A stretch of 64,000 bases of DNA from Mixia osmundae IAM 14324 (taxonomy: Eukaryota > Basidiomycota > Mixiomycetes > Mixiales > Mixiaceae), in contig NW_014575555.1 of assembly GCF_000708205.1 (NCBI RefSeq), positions 494,689-558,688 on the forward strand, in the 5' to 3' direction. How positions within the stretch are numbered: position 1 is the first letter of the stretch; the number at the start of each line of letters is the position of its first letter. The notes beneath the pieces are model-generated. The model made no database searches. It was not told the DNA's origin and saw nothing but the letters and a program-made list of their open reading frames with translations. A program made the translations under genes and the position numbers. Positions 11,259 to 21,793 of this stretch are shown piece after piece.

Positions 11259-14216
11259 CTACGAGCGACCTGCGGAGTTCTTCTTCCTCGCAGGGATGAT
11301 GCGAAAGTCCGGTCCAGCCGGAGAAGCCATGGGCTTGGTCTTGAGCGCATCTGCCATTGAAGCCGGCTTCGCTGGCGCTTTCGGTTTGCTGGTCTCCATG
11401 TTAGCCACCGTGCCTGCTTTCTGAGCTTTGTAGTCCGCTTGTCGACGGGTGACGAATTCGTTGGCGAATCGTCTGCCGTCAAGCAGTCGACTATTCGCAT
11501 AGACGCTATCCGATATGATTTCCAGCACGGTAGGATCGGGCTGGATGGGGAACGAGAGCAGGACTTGGATGAATCCTTCCGCTGCGACCGGATTGTCAGC
11601 TCGACATCATCACTCTTTGCGCGTTACTGACCTGGCACGGTCAAGCCCTTCAGCGCTTTGGTGCACCATTGCATAAAGGCCGGGCTCGGCGCAGGAGGTG
11701 CTTCAGCAGCGGGCGGAAGAGCAGGCGGTGCCTTGCTCGAGACGGCCGGTCGCGTACTTGGCTTACTTGTTGCTGCCGAACGCGCGGGCTCCGCCTTGAG
11801 TGCTGGTGCGCTCGCGCTAGTGCTGCGAACAGGCGCGACGGGCTTGACGACCGCTGGCGTCTTTCCAGATGCACCTACTGTGCTCCAAGGCTCTCCGGTC
11901 TGTAAGCCGGTATACTCAGTACGATGACCGGTTGGAAAAGGTGAATCGACTTACAGAGGCTGCAGGACCGGGAGCAGCCACGCCGGCATAGCCTCGAGTG
12001 GCAGTGCGCTGCTTAGCAGCAGCATTGGCCTTGGCCTGCTTCCTCGCAGCTTCTTCTTGCTGCTGTATCTCTTGCAGAGTCATTTTCTTCGTCTGCTCTT
12101 GTGATTTCTGCCACGCCGATGGCGTAGTAGCGGGAGGCGAATCGGTGGTCTGAGCCCAGCTGGTCGTACTGGGTAGGTTGGATCGCTCCTCTGCAGCCTC
12201 GCGAGCAGCGCGAGCCTCTGCGTCTGCAGCTAACTTGGCCGCTTTCGCTTCTCGGATGAGCTGTCGTCGCGATTTGGTCTCTTCTGCTTCCTTTGCCTGT
12301 ATATCGCGCAGCGTCGCCGGCCTCTTGGCACTTGATGCCGAAGCGGTTCCATTCGGGACGCTGTTCCACGGCGAAGCCTTGACAGGCGCTGGCTCTGGCT
12401 TGGCCTCTTCGACGACCGGTGTCGCGAGTACAGTTTCTTTGACCGGCTCTGGCAATTGCTGCTGCACAGTCGGCTTAATGACAGGCTCCGGCTCCGGATC
12501 CGATTCAGGCTCAGGCTCGATCTTCATGGGCCCAGGCTCGTCTTGTGCAGGCTGTATGGGCGCAGTCGGCTCTGGCGGCTGTTCTGGATTGGCCAAACTG
12601 CGAACATAATCTGCAAGCGGTGACGGAGCTGGCTGTGGCAGAGGAGACGGCTCGAGCGGCTTGGGCTCTCCTCCAGGCGGGTCAAGCGACCAAGCGCTGT
12701 GCTGTCGCTGTCGCTGTGGCTGTGGCGGCACGGGCGTCGGTGCATCGTACGGCTGCGAATGTAGCTCGTTATAGGTTGGGCCGGCAAGATAGGATATCGT
12801 CGTCAGAGGCCGCTGAGGCACTGTTTGGTGAATACAAGAGCTTTGAGGAGGCAGCTGTGGCCTGTATTGGCTCTGCGATGGCAGCGAGGGAGAATAAGAG
12901 GGGCTCTGAGAGGGCAGTGAATGCGCGAAGAGCTCGGGCGGACGCTGAGAGCTGGCTGCATTGAGGAAGGGCGCAAATCGATCGCCTACTCGCAAGAGTA
13001 ATGCACCTAGCGGCTCGAACGTTGGGACGGAGACCGGTTTGACAAGCAAGTCAGCATTGAAGAATTGCTGACGGTACCATTCCTGCATCTGTGAGCCAGA
13101 GAAAGGACCTAGAGATAGACTCGCTATCAGCATGCGGCGCACGCGCGCAATAAAAGTCCGCCTGCCTTGGACTTGACCACTCGGATCGCGGTACTGCCAC
13201 TGGATGAGTTCGGGCGGGTCAGGCTGACTCAGTCCGGGCGGTGGACCACTACTTTGAGTGAGGCCATTGGCATGCGCTGAAGGTGAGGCGGCGCGAGTCT
13301 CACGCATATCATTTCGCGGATGCGCATCTTCGTCCAACGCGAGTGAGTCAAGCATTGACGAAGCGTTCCGCTCCATTCTGGTCAATGTATGATGTGTATA
13401 CTCTCCCGGCTGAGCCGGGCGGGTCTGAGGCTCTTGCGCAGCCAGAGCTGCTCTGTCTGCAGATCGACGCCAGATGCCAACTGCCGGTTCTGGTTTGGTT
13501 TCGGCGGAAGTCTCGCGGGAGCGAGCATTGGCCGAGTCTATAGCTTGACCGTGCTCTCTCGTCTGTCGTGATCCCGGGGGAAGGACACCATTGCTTGGAC
13601 CAGACTGTGCAGTGAGTTTGGCACTCGTGTGACGCGAATTCAAGGATCCCTGGAACGCCTGTCCGATCGATCAAGCTCAGCGCAGATTCAGTGGCCGAAG
13701 ATGAGTATGACGAACGGTGCGTTCGGTGTCGGACATGGGTATGAAAGCCAAGGGAGTATTCGCTTGCTGAGCCAGAATGACATGATCCTTGTCGACCTGG
13801 ATTGGCAACTCTGTCGTCGTGGTGGCAGACGGTGACCAAAGTGAGAGCATGTAGTCTCTCGACATGATGAACGGCGGCACCTTGACCGAGCCCGCTCTCT
13901 GCTCGAGCGAGTGTGCCTGATCGAGCTGAGCATTGGATTTTGTGGCTGGCGTCGTCCAGGAGGATGCTCCTGATGGGATTGTTGCACGCTCATGACTCGC
14001 CCAAGGCGAATTCACACTGCCCAGCTCTTGCCGCAGATGGGGTCGACTGGCAGGATCGAGCGGATGAAGAGCGGCCAGAGGACGAGCGGGTGCTCCTCCT
14101 ATATGTCTGTTCGCTCCTGTCGCTCCGCTGACGTGGAGGTTGCTGCTGCTGCTGCTGCTTCCATCTGCACTGTTGCCTCTCATGAAAGCCGGACCAAAGT
14201 TGAGGGCTGAAGACAT
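11259..14216 (-). CDS. GYF-domain protein, SMY2-like
   Basis: Five exons (14216-13716, 13658-13166, 13108-11955, 11899-11632, 11581-11259) encode 912 residues. The protein opens with MSSALNFGPAFMR, the short N-terminal block seen in fungal GYF proteins. The GYF domain (WQYRDPSGQVQG, PFSGSQMQEWYR) lies around residues 310-370 and binds proline-rich ligands. Smy2/Syh1 relatives act in mRNA metabolism and COPII traffic. The middle is Pro/Gln-rich, followed by a charged Ala/Glu/Lys coiled-coil stretch and a C-terminal conserved segment (MQWCTKALKGLT onward) present in the family. Intron 2 (13165-13109) interrupts the GYF domain exactly at QG|PF and appears to use a GC donor (CAAG then gcaggc). 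If retained it stays open and would disrupt the domain. Confidence 0.87.
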
Positions 14217-14360
14217 GGCTGCTCTGCTGCTCGACAGACCGTCGCCCTTTGACTTTGCCGTTGCTGCCTTTCGTCAAATTCTCGCGACGAGCCAGCCGGC
14301 TTGTCTTGCGCTCATCAGCCGGCTCGTCTGCCCTTTCCTCTCGGCGGCAGAGCTCGTGCC

Positions 14361-16302
14361 ATGCGACCATGCTCACTCAGACGTCCGCTGGAGGGCCAGG
14401 CAAGATCGCTAGGCCGTCGATACGCCAGGTCGATGAGCCAGTCACGCCAACACGCAACAGCGACCTCGTTGGCCGACTCTCGACCCATGAGGCCTGTAAG
14501 CAGGGTCTATCCACCTATCGGACAGCCCACGCCGTCGAGTCACCCACAGCTGTTCAGCGAAGGCGAGCTGACGCCCGGCGTACAAGCAAAAGAGTATGAA
14601 CAAAGGCGACAACGCTTGATCGACAGCTTGCCCGATGGATCAGTCTGCATCTCTGCCTCTGCGCCCGTCGCCTACATGTCACAGAAGATCTTGTAAGTCC
14701 CCAGCATACTCGTCAGGAGCGCTTCATCGCTGACATCCCGATATCCTTCAGCTACAAATACAGACAGGCGACCGATTTTTATTATTTGACTGGCTTTCAG
14801 GAGGCCAATTCGGCAGTCGTCCTGGGCAGGTCAAGAGCAGCTTCGTGTGCATCCAGCTGATCTTTCGGCGTGCAGAGAAAGACCCTTCGTGCAAGCGAGG
14901 CTTCAGGATGTCCCTCTTCGTCGCGCCAAAAGACATTGAGGAAGAGCTATGGAACGGCACGAGAACAGGCGTCACTGCAGCAGTAGACGTGTTCGACGCA
15001 GACGAGGCAAGCTTCTCCTCCCCCACACTCCCATATACAAGCACACTCGGATGACATCAAAACAACCGCACTGACATGCATGGCTTTCTGAGCTTTGCCT
15101 TGCGCATGGCCGAGCTGATCCGTTACAATTCTGATCCTCGCCTTCTGTCACCGAACAAGGAATTGGCATCATGCTGATCGCATGGCTGCAGGCTTTCGAT
15201 ATCGGTCAACTCGAGAATCGGCTAGAGACCATCTTGGCACGCACGAGCGGGCCGATCTATTGTGACACGCCGGAGAAAGCAACACGAACACGTGCAGGTC
15301 TCTTCACGCGATCTGCCGCTTCACAAGCCGTCATGGACTTTCTGTACCGCGGCAAGAGCGCTTCGTACCCTGCAGCAGCCGAGTCATCTCCCATCCTGCA
15401 AGTCCTCGCCGGCATGAGAGGCTCCCGTCAGATTCGACCCCTATGCGACAGAGTGGAGCAATTCAGATTGTACAAGAGTTCAGCAGAAGTGAGACTGATG
15501 CGACAAGCTGCCGAGCTATCTTGCGAGGCTCATGCGAAAGTGATGCGAAGAGCTCAACCGGGCATCAACCAAGCTGCGCTCGTTGCAGAATTCGAATATT
15601 ACACCGCAAGCAAAGGTGCCGAACGACTTGCTTATGTACCCGTCTGTGCGTCGGGTCAAGCTGCTCTGACGATTCACTACACTGCAAACGATCGACCGCT
15701 AGAGGAAGGCTCGCTCGTGCTGTTTGACGCCGGTTGCGAGTACCAAGGCTATGCATCTGACATCACTCGCACTTTTCCCGTCGACGGTCGTTTCACTGGA
15801 CCACAAGCTGACTTGTATCAAGCCGTCCTCAATGTCGAGAAAGCCTGCGTCGATCTCTGCACGGAGGATAACAACATGACGCTGAGCGATTTGCATGCGA
15901 GATCGTGTCAGCTCTTGCGGTCTGAGCTTAGCCAGCTTGGCTTCTCGTTCGGCTCCAACGAGCTATCGCGACTGTATCCGCATTTTATCGGTCACTGTCT
16001 CGTTAGTCTTCTCCGGCTTCACATTTGATACCGCTCATGCACCTAGACAGGGCCAAGATCTTCATGATACACTGAGCTGGGATAGGCATCAGAAGATCAA
16101 GGCAGGGATCGTCTTGACGATCGAACCGGGCATCTACGTACCCGCACACGCTTCATTCCCGCAGCACTTTCACGGGCTTGGCATCAGAGTCGAAGACGAA
16201 GTGCTCGTCGAACGCTCTCACAGTGTCAATCTGTCCGCAAACGGTCCAAAGGAGATCGTCGATGTAGAAGCAGCTTGCTTAGGTTTGCTAGAGCCTGTAT
16301 GA
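14361..16302 (+). CDS. ICP55: mitochondrial Xaa-Pro aminopeptidase ICP55
   Basis: Five exons (14361-14692, 14752-14825, 14876-15006, 15192-16001, 16051-16302) give 532 residues. The start at 14361 yields an Arg-rich, acid-poor leader fitting a mitochondrial presequence. An in-frame methionine at 14301 is the alternative. Icp55 trims one residue from proteins already cut by the mitochondrial processing peptidase and so stabilises them. The aminopeptidase P fold is clear: AMP_N block FYYLTGFQEANSAVVLE, then metal ligands in LFDAGCEYQGYASDITRTF (two Asp), GHCLGQDLHD (His), TIEPGIYVP (Glu) and RVEDEVLV (Glu). Introns 2 and 3 both seem to have GC donors (gcaggt, gcaagc), and intron 3 is long for this locus (185 nt). 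Confidence 0.92.
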
Positions 16303-16347
16303 TGCATTGCCGAAACGTTTGTTGCATCCACTTGCGCCACCTCGTAT

Positions 16348-17619
16348 TCAGTCAGACCACTCGTCCCCGTCAAATTCGTCTGCCTCCTCTTCTGAGAAAT
16401 CGCCCTCAGCCTCGGCCCAGAACTGATCAGCGATGCGATCCTCGTCATCAGTGTCGTAGTGATCATAAGGAGCCAGCACGACGTCATCCTCTGTTTCCTC
16501 CAGCAAGTCCATGCCACGCTTGGCAAGAGCTGTTGCCATGCGATCGAATTTTCTGTAGTTGAAAGGGCCAGACTCGGCAGTCGTCAGATTGATCGTCTTT
16601 TGACAGAGCTTTACACTCTGCAGACGAGGCCATGTCTGCTCGCGCAAGCCTTCAAGAATACAATCGGCAGTCTTGCCATCGAAGTGTCTGCCCAGTCTGA
16701 TCTCTTCGAGCAAAGGAGCCCGCATGAGCGGAAGAAAGTCGGCCACGCTCGAGATTGTAACGATGATCTTGCGCAGCTTGGGAAAGGCCAGCAACTCGCC
16801 CATAAATGAGTGGTAATCGGGGACGGTGACGCGATCAGACCATACCAGACGGAGCTCGAGAACTTCGAGATTGGCTTCGCGAAACGGTCTTGTGAGGAGT
16901 TCAAAGGTCTCCGCGTCGATTGCACAGTCGAGGTTGACGAAGCATGGACCCAACTTTTGTGGATCGATCTTGCTTCCCGTGATGCTTTTGGCCATACCAC
17001 AGCGGGCGGCAACAACTGTGGGTTGAGGCGCTGATCGTCTTCAACTTGAGTCAGGACAAAGTCAGTCAATCTCGGAGACGCTTTGACCCATTTGGCGATG
17101 ACGGGAGCATGACGGATCCTGACAAGTCGAGGCCTATCGAATGGACGGGCTTCTTCTGACGGGCAGATAACCGTCAGATGATCCACTCGGATCGCGCATG
17201 GCGGCGGGCTGGCAGCATGCGTGATAGGTTCCTGGCTGAACTCGTTCAGAATGACTTCGCTCACTTCAAGATGACTGAGCAGAGGTTAATCAAATCCCAC
17301 GGTCGAGCGAGTCGCTGTGCAGAGATCAGCCGATAGACTCTTCTCTTCCTTGTCGCTACAGTAGAGATGGAGACCCCTGACGTTTTGAGCAAGATCCGGT
17401 AAAGTCCTGAGATCCGCAACGAGTCGAGTGATGTTGGGTATGGATCTTGCCTCGAGTAGCTTGAAGATGTGAGGCACGCAGGCTGCCCTGATCGCCTTGC
17501 ATGTCACGCTCAGAGGCAAAAGGCATATTGGTCGGCTGACAAGTTGACTCGAGGGTGAGCAGTGCTCCGACGATTCCATGCAGAGCGTCGATCGGGAGGT
17601 CTTGTAGCCCAAGCGGCAT
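16348..17619 (-). CDS. F-box / leucine-rich-repeat-like protein (uncertain exons)
   Basis: Tentative exons are 17619-17549, 17508-17339, 17263-16998 and 16953-16348 (370 residues, whole codons). The N-terminus MPLGLQDLPIDALHGIVGAL resembles an F-box, and LDVTCKAIRAACVPHIFKLL completes it only if a 40-nt intron is removed, shorter than others here. Leucine-rich segments follow (EVLELRLVW, LLEEIRLGRHFDG, PRLQSVKLC). The C-terminus is very acidic. Basidiomycetes carry many such F-box/LRR substrate adaptors of SCF ubiquitin ligases, often single-copy and fast-evolving. The donor of intron 2 is unresolved. The gene converges on ICP55 with 45 bases between stops. Confidence 0.55.
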
Positions 17620-17759
17620 CTTGACAATCGCAGAGTCGAGCAAAAAGATGAAGGCTAGTCGACGCAACGTGTCTGTCGTCTCTCTCTTTTGTCGCGTCTC
17701 CTCAACGTCTCCACGTCTCCTCCGTCTCGCGCACGATTGGCTCGACCGGTCTCGGCAAC

Positions 17760-19597
17760 ATGTCGAGCAAGGGTATAGATCCTATCCTGCTGTCTCTGAT
17801 GGCACAGCGCCTTATGAGCATAGCGGAAGCCATGGGACGCACGCTCGCCCAGACTTCCATCTCAACCAATATCAAAGAGCGCCTCGATTATTCATGCGCT
17901 CTCTTCTCGCCCGAAGGCGATCTCGTGGCCAATGCGCCCCATCTGCCCGTCCATCTCGGCTCAATGTCATTCGCAGTACGGTATCAGGTCGATGCGCTCA
18001 AGAATTCGGGCGGGTTCAAGCAGGGAGACGTCATTCTGTCTAATCATCCTGTCGCCGGCGGATCTCACTTACCGGATTGTACTGCTATCAGCCCAGCCTA
18101 CATCGATGGCAAGATTGCATTCTATGTCGCTTCTCGCGGACATCAGTGGGCTCGCACTTGTCAGCTCGCGGGAAAACCCGCTGAGATAGCGACTTGGCCT
18201 GCAGGACAGATGTAGGCGGCATGACAGCTGGATCAATGCCGCCAAATTCGAAATATCTCTACCAGGAAGGCGCAGCAATGGTCTCGTTCAAGATCGTACG
18301 GGAAGGCGAATATGATCGGGAGGGCTTGGTAAAGATCATGTGTGATGAGCCTGCCGCCTTTCCTGGCTGTGTCGGCTGTCGGTCATTTGCAGATGTGGAG
18401 AGCGACTTGCAAGCACAGATTGCAGCGAATCAGAAGGGTATCAATCTGATCGGTCAGCTGATTGACGAGTATGGCTTGGAGACAGTGCAGACTTATATGA
18501 GGTGAATTGTTCACTTGTGCGAAATGGACTGGGCTGAACTTCAGAGCAGACACATACGCGACAATGCGGAAGACGCTACACGAGCATTACTGAGACGGGT
18601 AGCGAAGGAGCAATCCAAAGCTCTGCATGCCGTGGACTACTTGGACGATGGGACACCCATCGAGCTCACCGTCACAATCGATGAAGAGACTGGCGATGCC
18701 GTCTTTGACTTCGAAGGCACAGGACCGGAGACACTGGGCAATCTCAACACGCCCGTCAGTGTCACATCCAGTGCGATCATCTACTGTCTGCGCGCCATGG
18801 TCGATCAACCCATACCGCTCAATCAGGGCTGCCTGGTACCTATCGAGATCAGACTACCGCCAGGCAGCATACTCAATCCCTCAAAAACGGCTGCGGTAGT
18901 AGGCGGTAACGTTTGCACATCACAGCGGGTAACAGATGTCTGTCTGAAAGCTTTCGGCGCTGCGGCAGATTCTCAGGGCGATTGCAATAACCTCACTTTC
19001 GGCAAGAACGATCCCGAGGGATCTTCGTTTGGCTACTATGAAACGATCGCAGGAGGGAGCGGTGCAGGTCCGACGTGGTCGGGGACGGCCGGCACACAAG
19101 TGCACATGACCAATACTCGCTCGACAGATCCAGAGATCTTGGAAAGACGGTACCCTCTCATCTTGCATCAATTTGCGATTCGCACAGGCAGCGGTGGCAA
19201 GGGTAGACACAATGGAGGAGATGGCGTGATAAGAGAGATCGAGTTCCTGGAAGAAATGGAATGCTCCATCTTGTCTGAGCGGCGAGTGTTTGCGCCGCAT
19301 GGCATCGAGGGCGGTGGTGACGGGTTGCGAGGAGAGAATACGTGGGTCAAGCAGAGGAGGAAAGAGGATGGCGATCTGGAAGATGATGAACATGCGCAAG
19401 CGAGGATGATCAACATCGGCGGCAAGCAGACTGTCAAGATGGGCAGAGGCGATCGGATACTCGTCAAGACACCGGGCGGTGGTGCTTATGGTGCTCCCTC
19501 TGATGACCAGGAACCGCAAGAAAGAGTCAATGCGCACGAGCCGATGACGAGAGGGAGCCTGTCAGAACGACAGAACGCCCACGAGCAAAGTTCATAG
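17760..19597 (+). CDS. stand-alone HyuB-type hydantoinase B / 5-oxoprolinase C-terminal half
   Basis: Three exons (17760-18145, 18205-18501, 18550-19597) encode 576 residues. The whole length matches the HyuB domain: PVLLSL-like start ([20 protein letters not shown]), [29 protein letters not shown] (first splice junction), [14 protein letters not shown], and the terminal glycine loop [12 protein letters not shown]. In most fungi HyuA and HyuB are fused in one about 1,280-residue ATP-dependent 5-oxoprolinase (glutathione cycle). Here the preceding gene is an F-box-like gene on the other strand, so no HyuA half is adjacent. It could be a split oxoprolinase with HyuA elsewhere, or a diverged hydantoinase-like protein. 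The last about 35 residues are extra and polar. Confidence 0.88.
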
Positions 19598-19692
19598 ATT
19601 GGCGCATGCTGTTGTCACGAGAAACGCGCCGAGATTTGAACGTTTGAACTTTGTTCGAGTGCGCTCGCTGCCGCCGTTTGAGCTGGATCAGG

Positions 19693-21373
19693 ATGAGCCG
19701 CAAGAGGTCAGCCTTGGTTGATCAAGATCGTAGCGCTTGCTGACCCAAGGATGGTGACAGCACGACAGACTTGATCGTGCGAGTGCGGTATTCGAATCCG
19801 CTACCGCCTCCGCCATTGGCTCCAAAGCTGCTCTCGCTCGCCACAGACCGGGACCGGTTCGCCAACTTTGACTTTCTGCAGCCGCTACAGACAGAACGGG
19901 ATGTCAGCCTCATCGTCGATCCTGAGCTCGGCATGCCCCTCGAGCTGGGAGTCGGGGATGGAGCCTACTGGGAGAACGACTTTACCCGTTCGTCTTGCTA
20001 GCAGCCGCAATGGCGTCGACGTTCAGCATTACTCATGCGAGAGAACAGGGATCTGTCCGACAGAACAGGCTCAAGAGATGGACTTGGAGGACCTCTTCCT
20101 GTTGGAAGATCCAGACATGCCGAGCACGTCGAATGGCTATCCTGTCGCGAGCGGTTCGATCGGCACTGCGCCTGGTACACCACGCAAAGGTGGCTTGGAC
20201 AGAGCGGCACCCTTCCTTCGTCGGGCAGTCCGAATGCCGGCTTCAGATGCAGGCATGACAATGGATTCGTCCATATTGTCGGTCGACACCTAGCTCTTCA
20301 TTTGGGTTGAGCTCATTGGGCAATTTGCAGACAAGAGACGCTCGACAACAAGCCACGCACGCTCGAGGAGGAGTTACAAGCCATAGAGCTAGGCTTCGAA
20401 GCTGCTCAGCGACCGATCGCTTCGCTCAAGCATCCCACCAAGCCGGGCCTGACCGCCGTAGAAGCTCACGAGTTCTTACCCGATCTCGACGCATGGCACA
20501 ACACTTTCGAATTGCTACGCTACTCAGATGATCCTGCAGAAGAGCTAGGCACCATCTTTCAACAAGAAGGCGCGAATGACAGATCGAGAGTGAGTTTATC
20601 GCTAAATGACGGCCTGCCAGCGTAGCTAAACACTATATCACAGTTGCCGAGCGCGATCGCTGAAAGACTGTCGCATGCGCTACTGAGGCCTATATTGCTT
20701 CAAGGACGACCGCCCCAGCTGTCATACTATCTTCTGTCGGAGCCCGAAGCCGCTGCAGCATTCAGAGAGCGCAAGGCTGAGTTGCCCACTGCGGACACCA
20801 TGGGTGCATACGAGAACCTCATGCTCAATGGAGAGGTCCGTCGCTCTTGTCGCGTCGTTGAGAACGGAGCCTGACATGCACCATGACAGCCTTTCGACTA
20901 TCGCTACGTCCGCGAATATGAAATCGGCAACGAGCGAGAACTCTTGGGCGAGTATTTTGTCTCGCTACGGCGGCCTGCACCGCAGTCAAAAAATGCGCAA
21001 TGTGCGCCACTTCAGAACGATGCAGCTATCCGGACAGACCAGAACGGCGACACGCATTATGCAACGGAAGCAGAGCAACTTGCGACTGCACATAGTGCTT
21101 CGGCTTTCTTCGTCCCTGCTGCCAAAGTGGTCCAGATACGCAAGCACCGACAACAGGTCCGCTCTTTTCTCCGCAGTCTCATGGATGGACTTTTGAGGCC
21201 TTCGCGTACAGACGGCTGGTGCTTATCAGGACGGCAACGAGGAGGAGGATTACCAGTTCTGGCATCGTATCTCAGCCTGTCTGGGCTCGCCACTCACACT
21301 GGAGCTTCTCGCAGAGCGGCAAGCCAGGTTCGAAGCTGTCATGGGTGCCCAAGTTGAGCAGCCAATGCAGTGA
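19693..21373 (+). CDS. PAF1: RNA polymerase II-associated factor PAF1
   Basis: Seven exons (19693-19706, 19761-19987, 20076-20277, 20331-20589, 20644-20835, 20890-21156, 21212-21373) encode 440 residues. The first exon is 14 nt. The diagnostic Paf1 N-terminus reads DLIVRVRYSNPLPPPP, then FANFDFLQPL and IVDPELGMPLELG. Later blocks are APFLRR, HPTKPGLTAVEAHEFLPD and PFDYRYVREYEIG, ending in a DYQFWHRISACLG segment equivalent to the family's beta-rich C-terminus. Paf1 scaffolds the PAF complex that promotes transcription elongation and H2B ubiquitination/H3K4 methylation. The acidic tail seen in many orthologues is short or absent. The final junction (donor 21157) was chosen because it restores the frame with a 55-nt intron. 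Confidence 0.9.
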
Positions 21374-21793
21374 AGAATGCATGCCATCCATGTTGTTCCA
21401 CCGTCGTCTTGTCGCGTGCCGAGTGACGCGAATTTTGGCTTGAAAGGGCGTGAGCGTGCGCTCGAGCGTAGCCGGACTTGTCTGCCCATTGACGAATTCA
21501 GAAGGCGCCTGACCGCACCGTTGGCTTGCGAGGCAGCCAGGGAGAGCTCTGAGCCAGGAACAGGGCGAGGTCGGGACACCGAAGGCACGGCAGACAGGCG
21601 CATCAGGAACGCTTTCACTTTTCAGGCCTGTCGAGGCCGTCAATCGCACCACGAGACCGTCAAGGCCCCTTGCAGAGACTTCTTAGGACACACAAGGAGT
21701 GAGGAGCAGCTCTGACAGCTATGTTTACAGCCTTGCGAGTCTAGTCAAGATACAACTTGACGAGCGGCCGTCTTGCTCGAGGTGCACGACGCC

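Noticed and set aside
21177-21220. Alternative PAF1 exon reading SHGWTFEAFAYRRL
   Set aside because: It could follow a 51-nt intron, but its continuation soon loses any family likeness. The 55-nt intron from 21157 to 21211 keeps phase and gives the expected C-terminal block.
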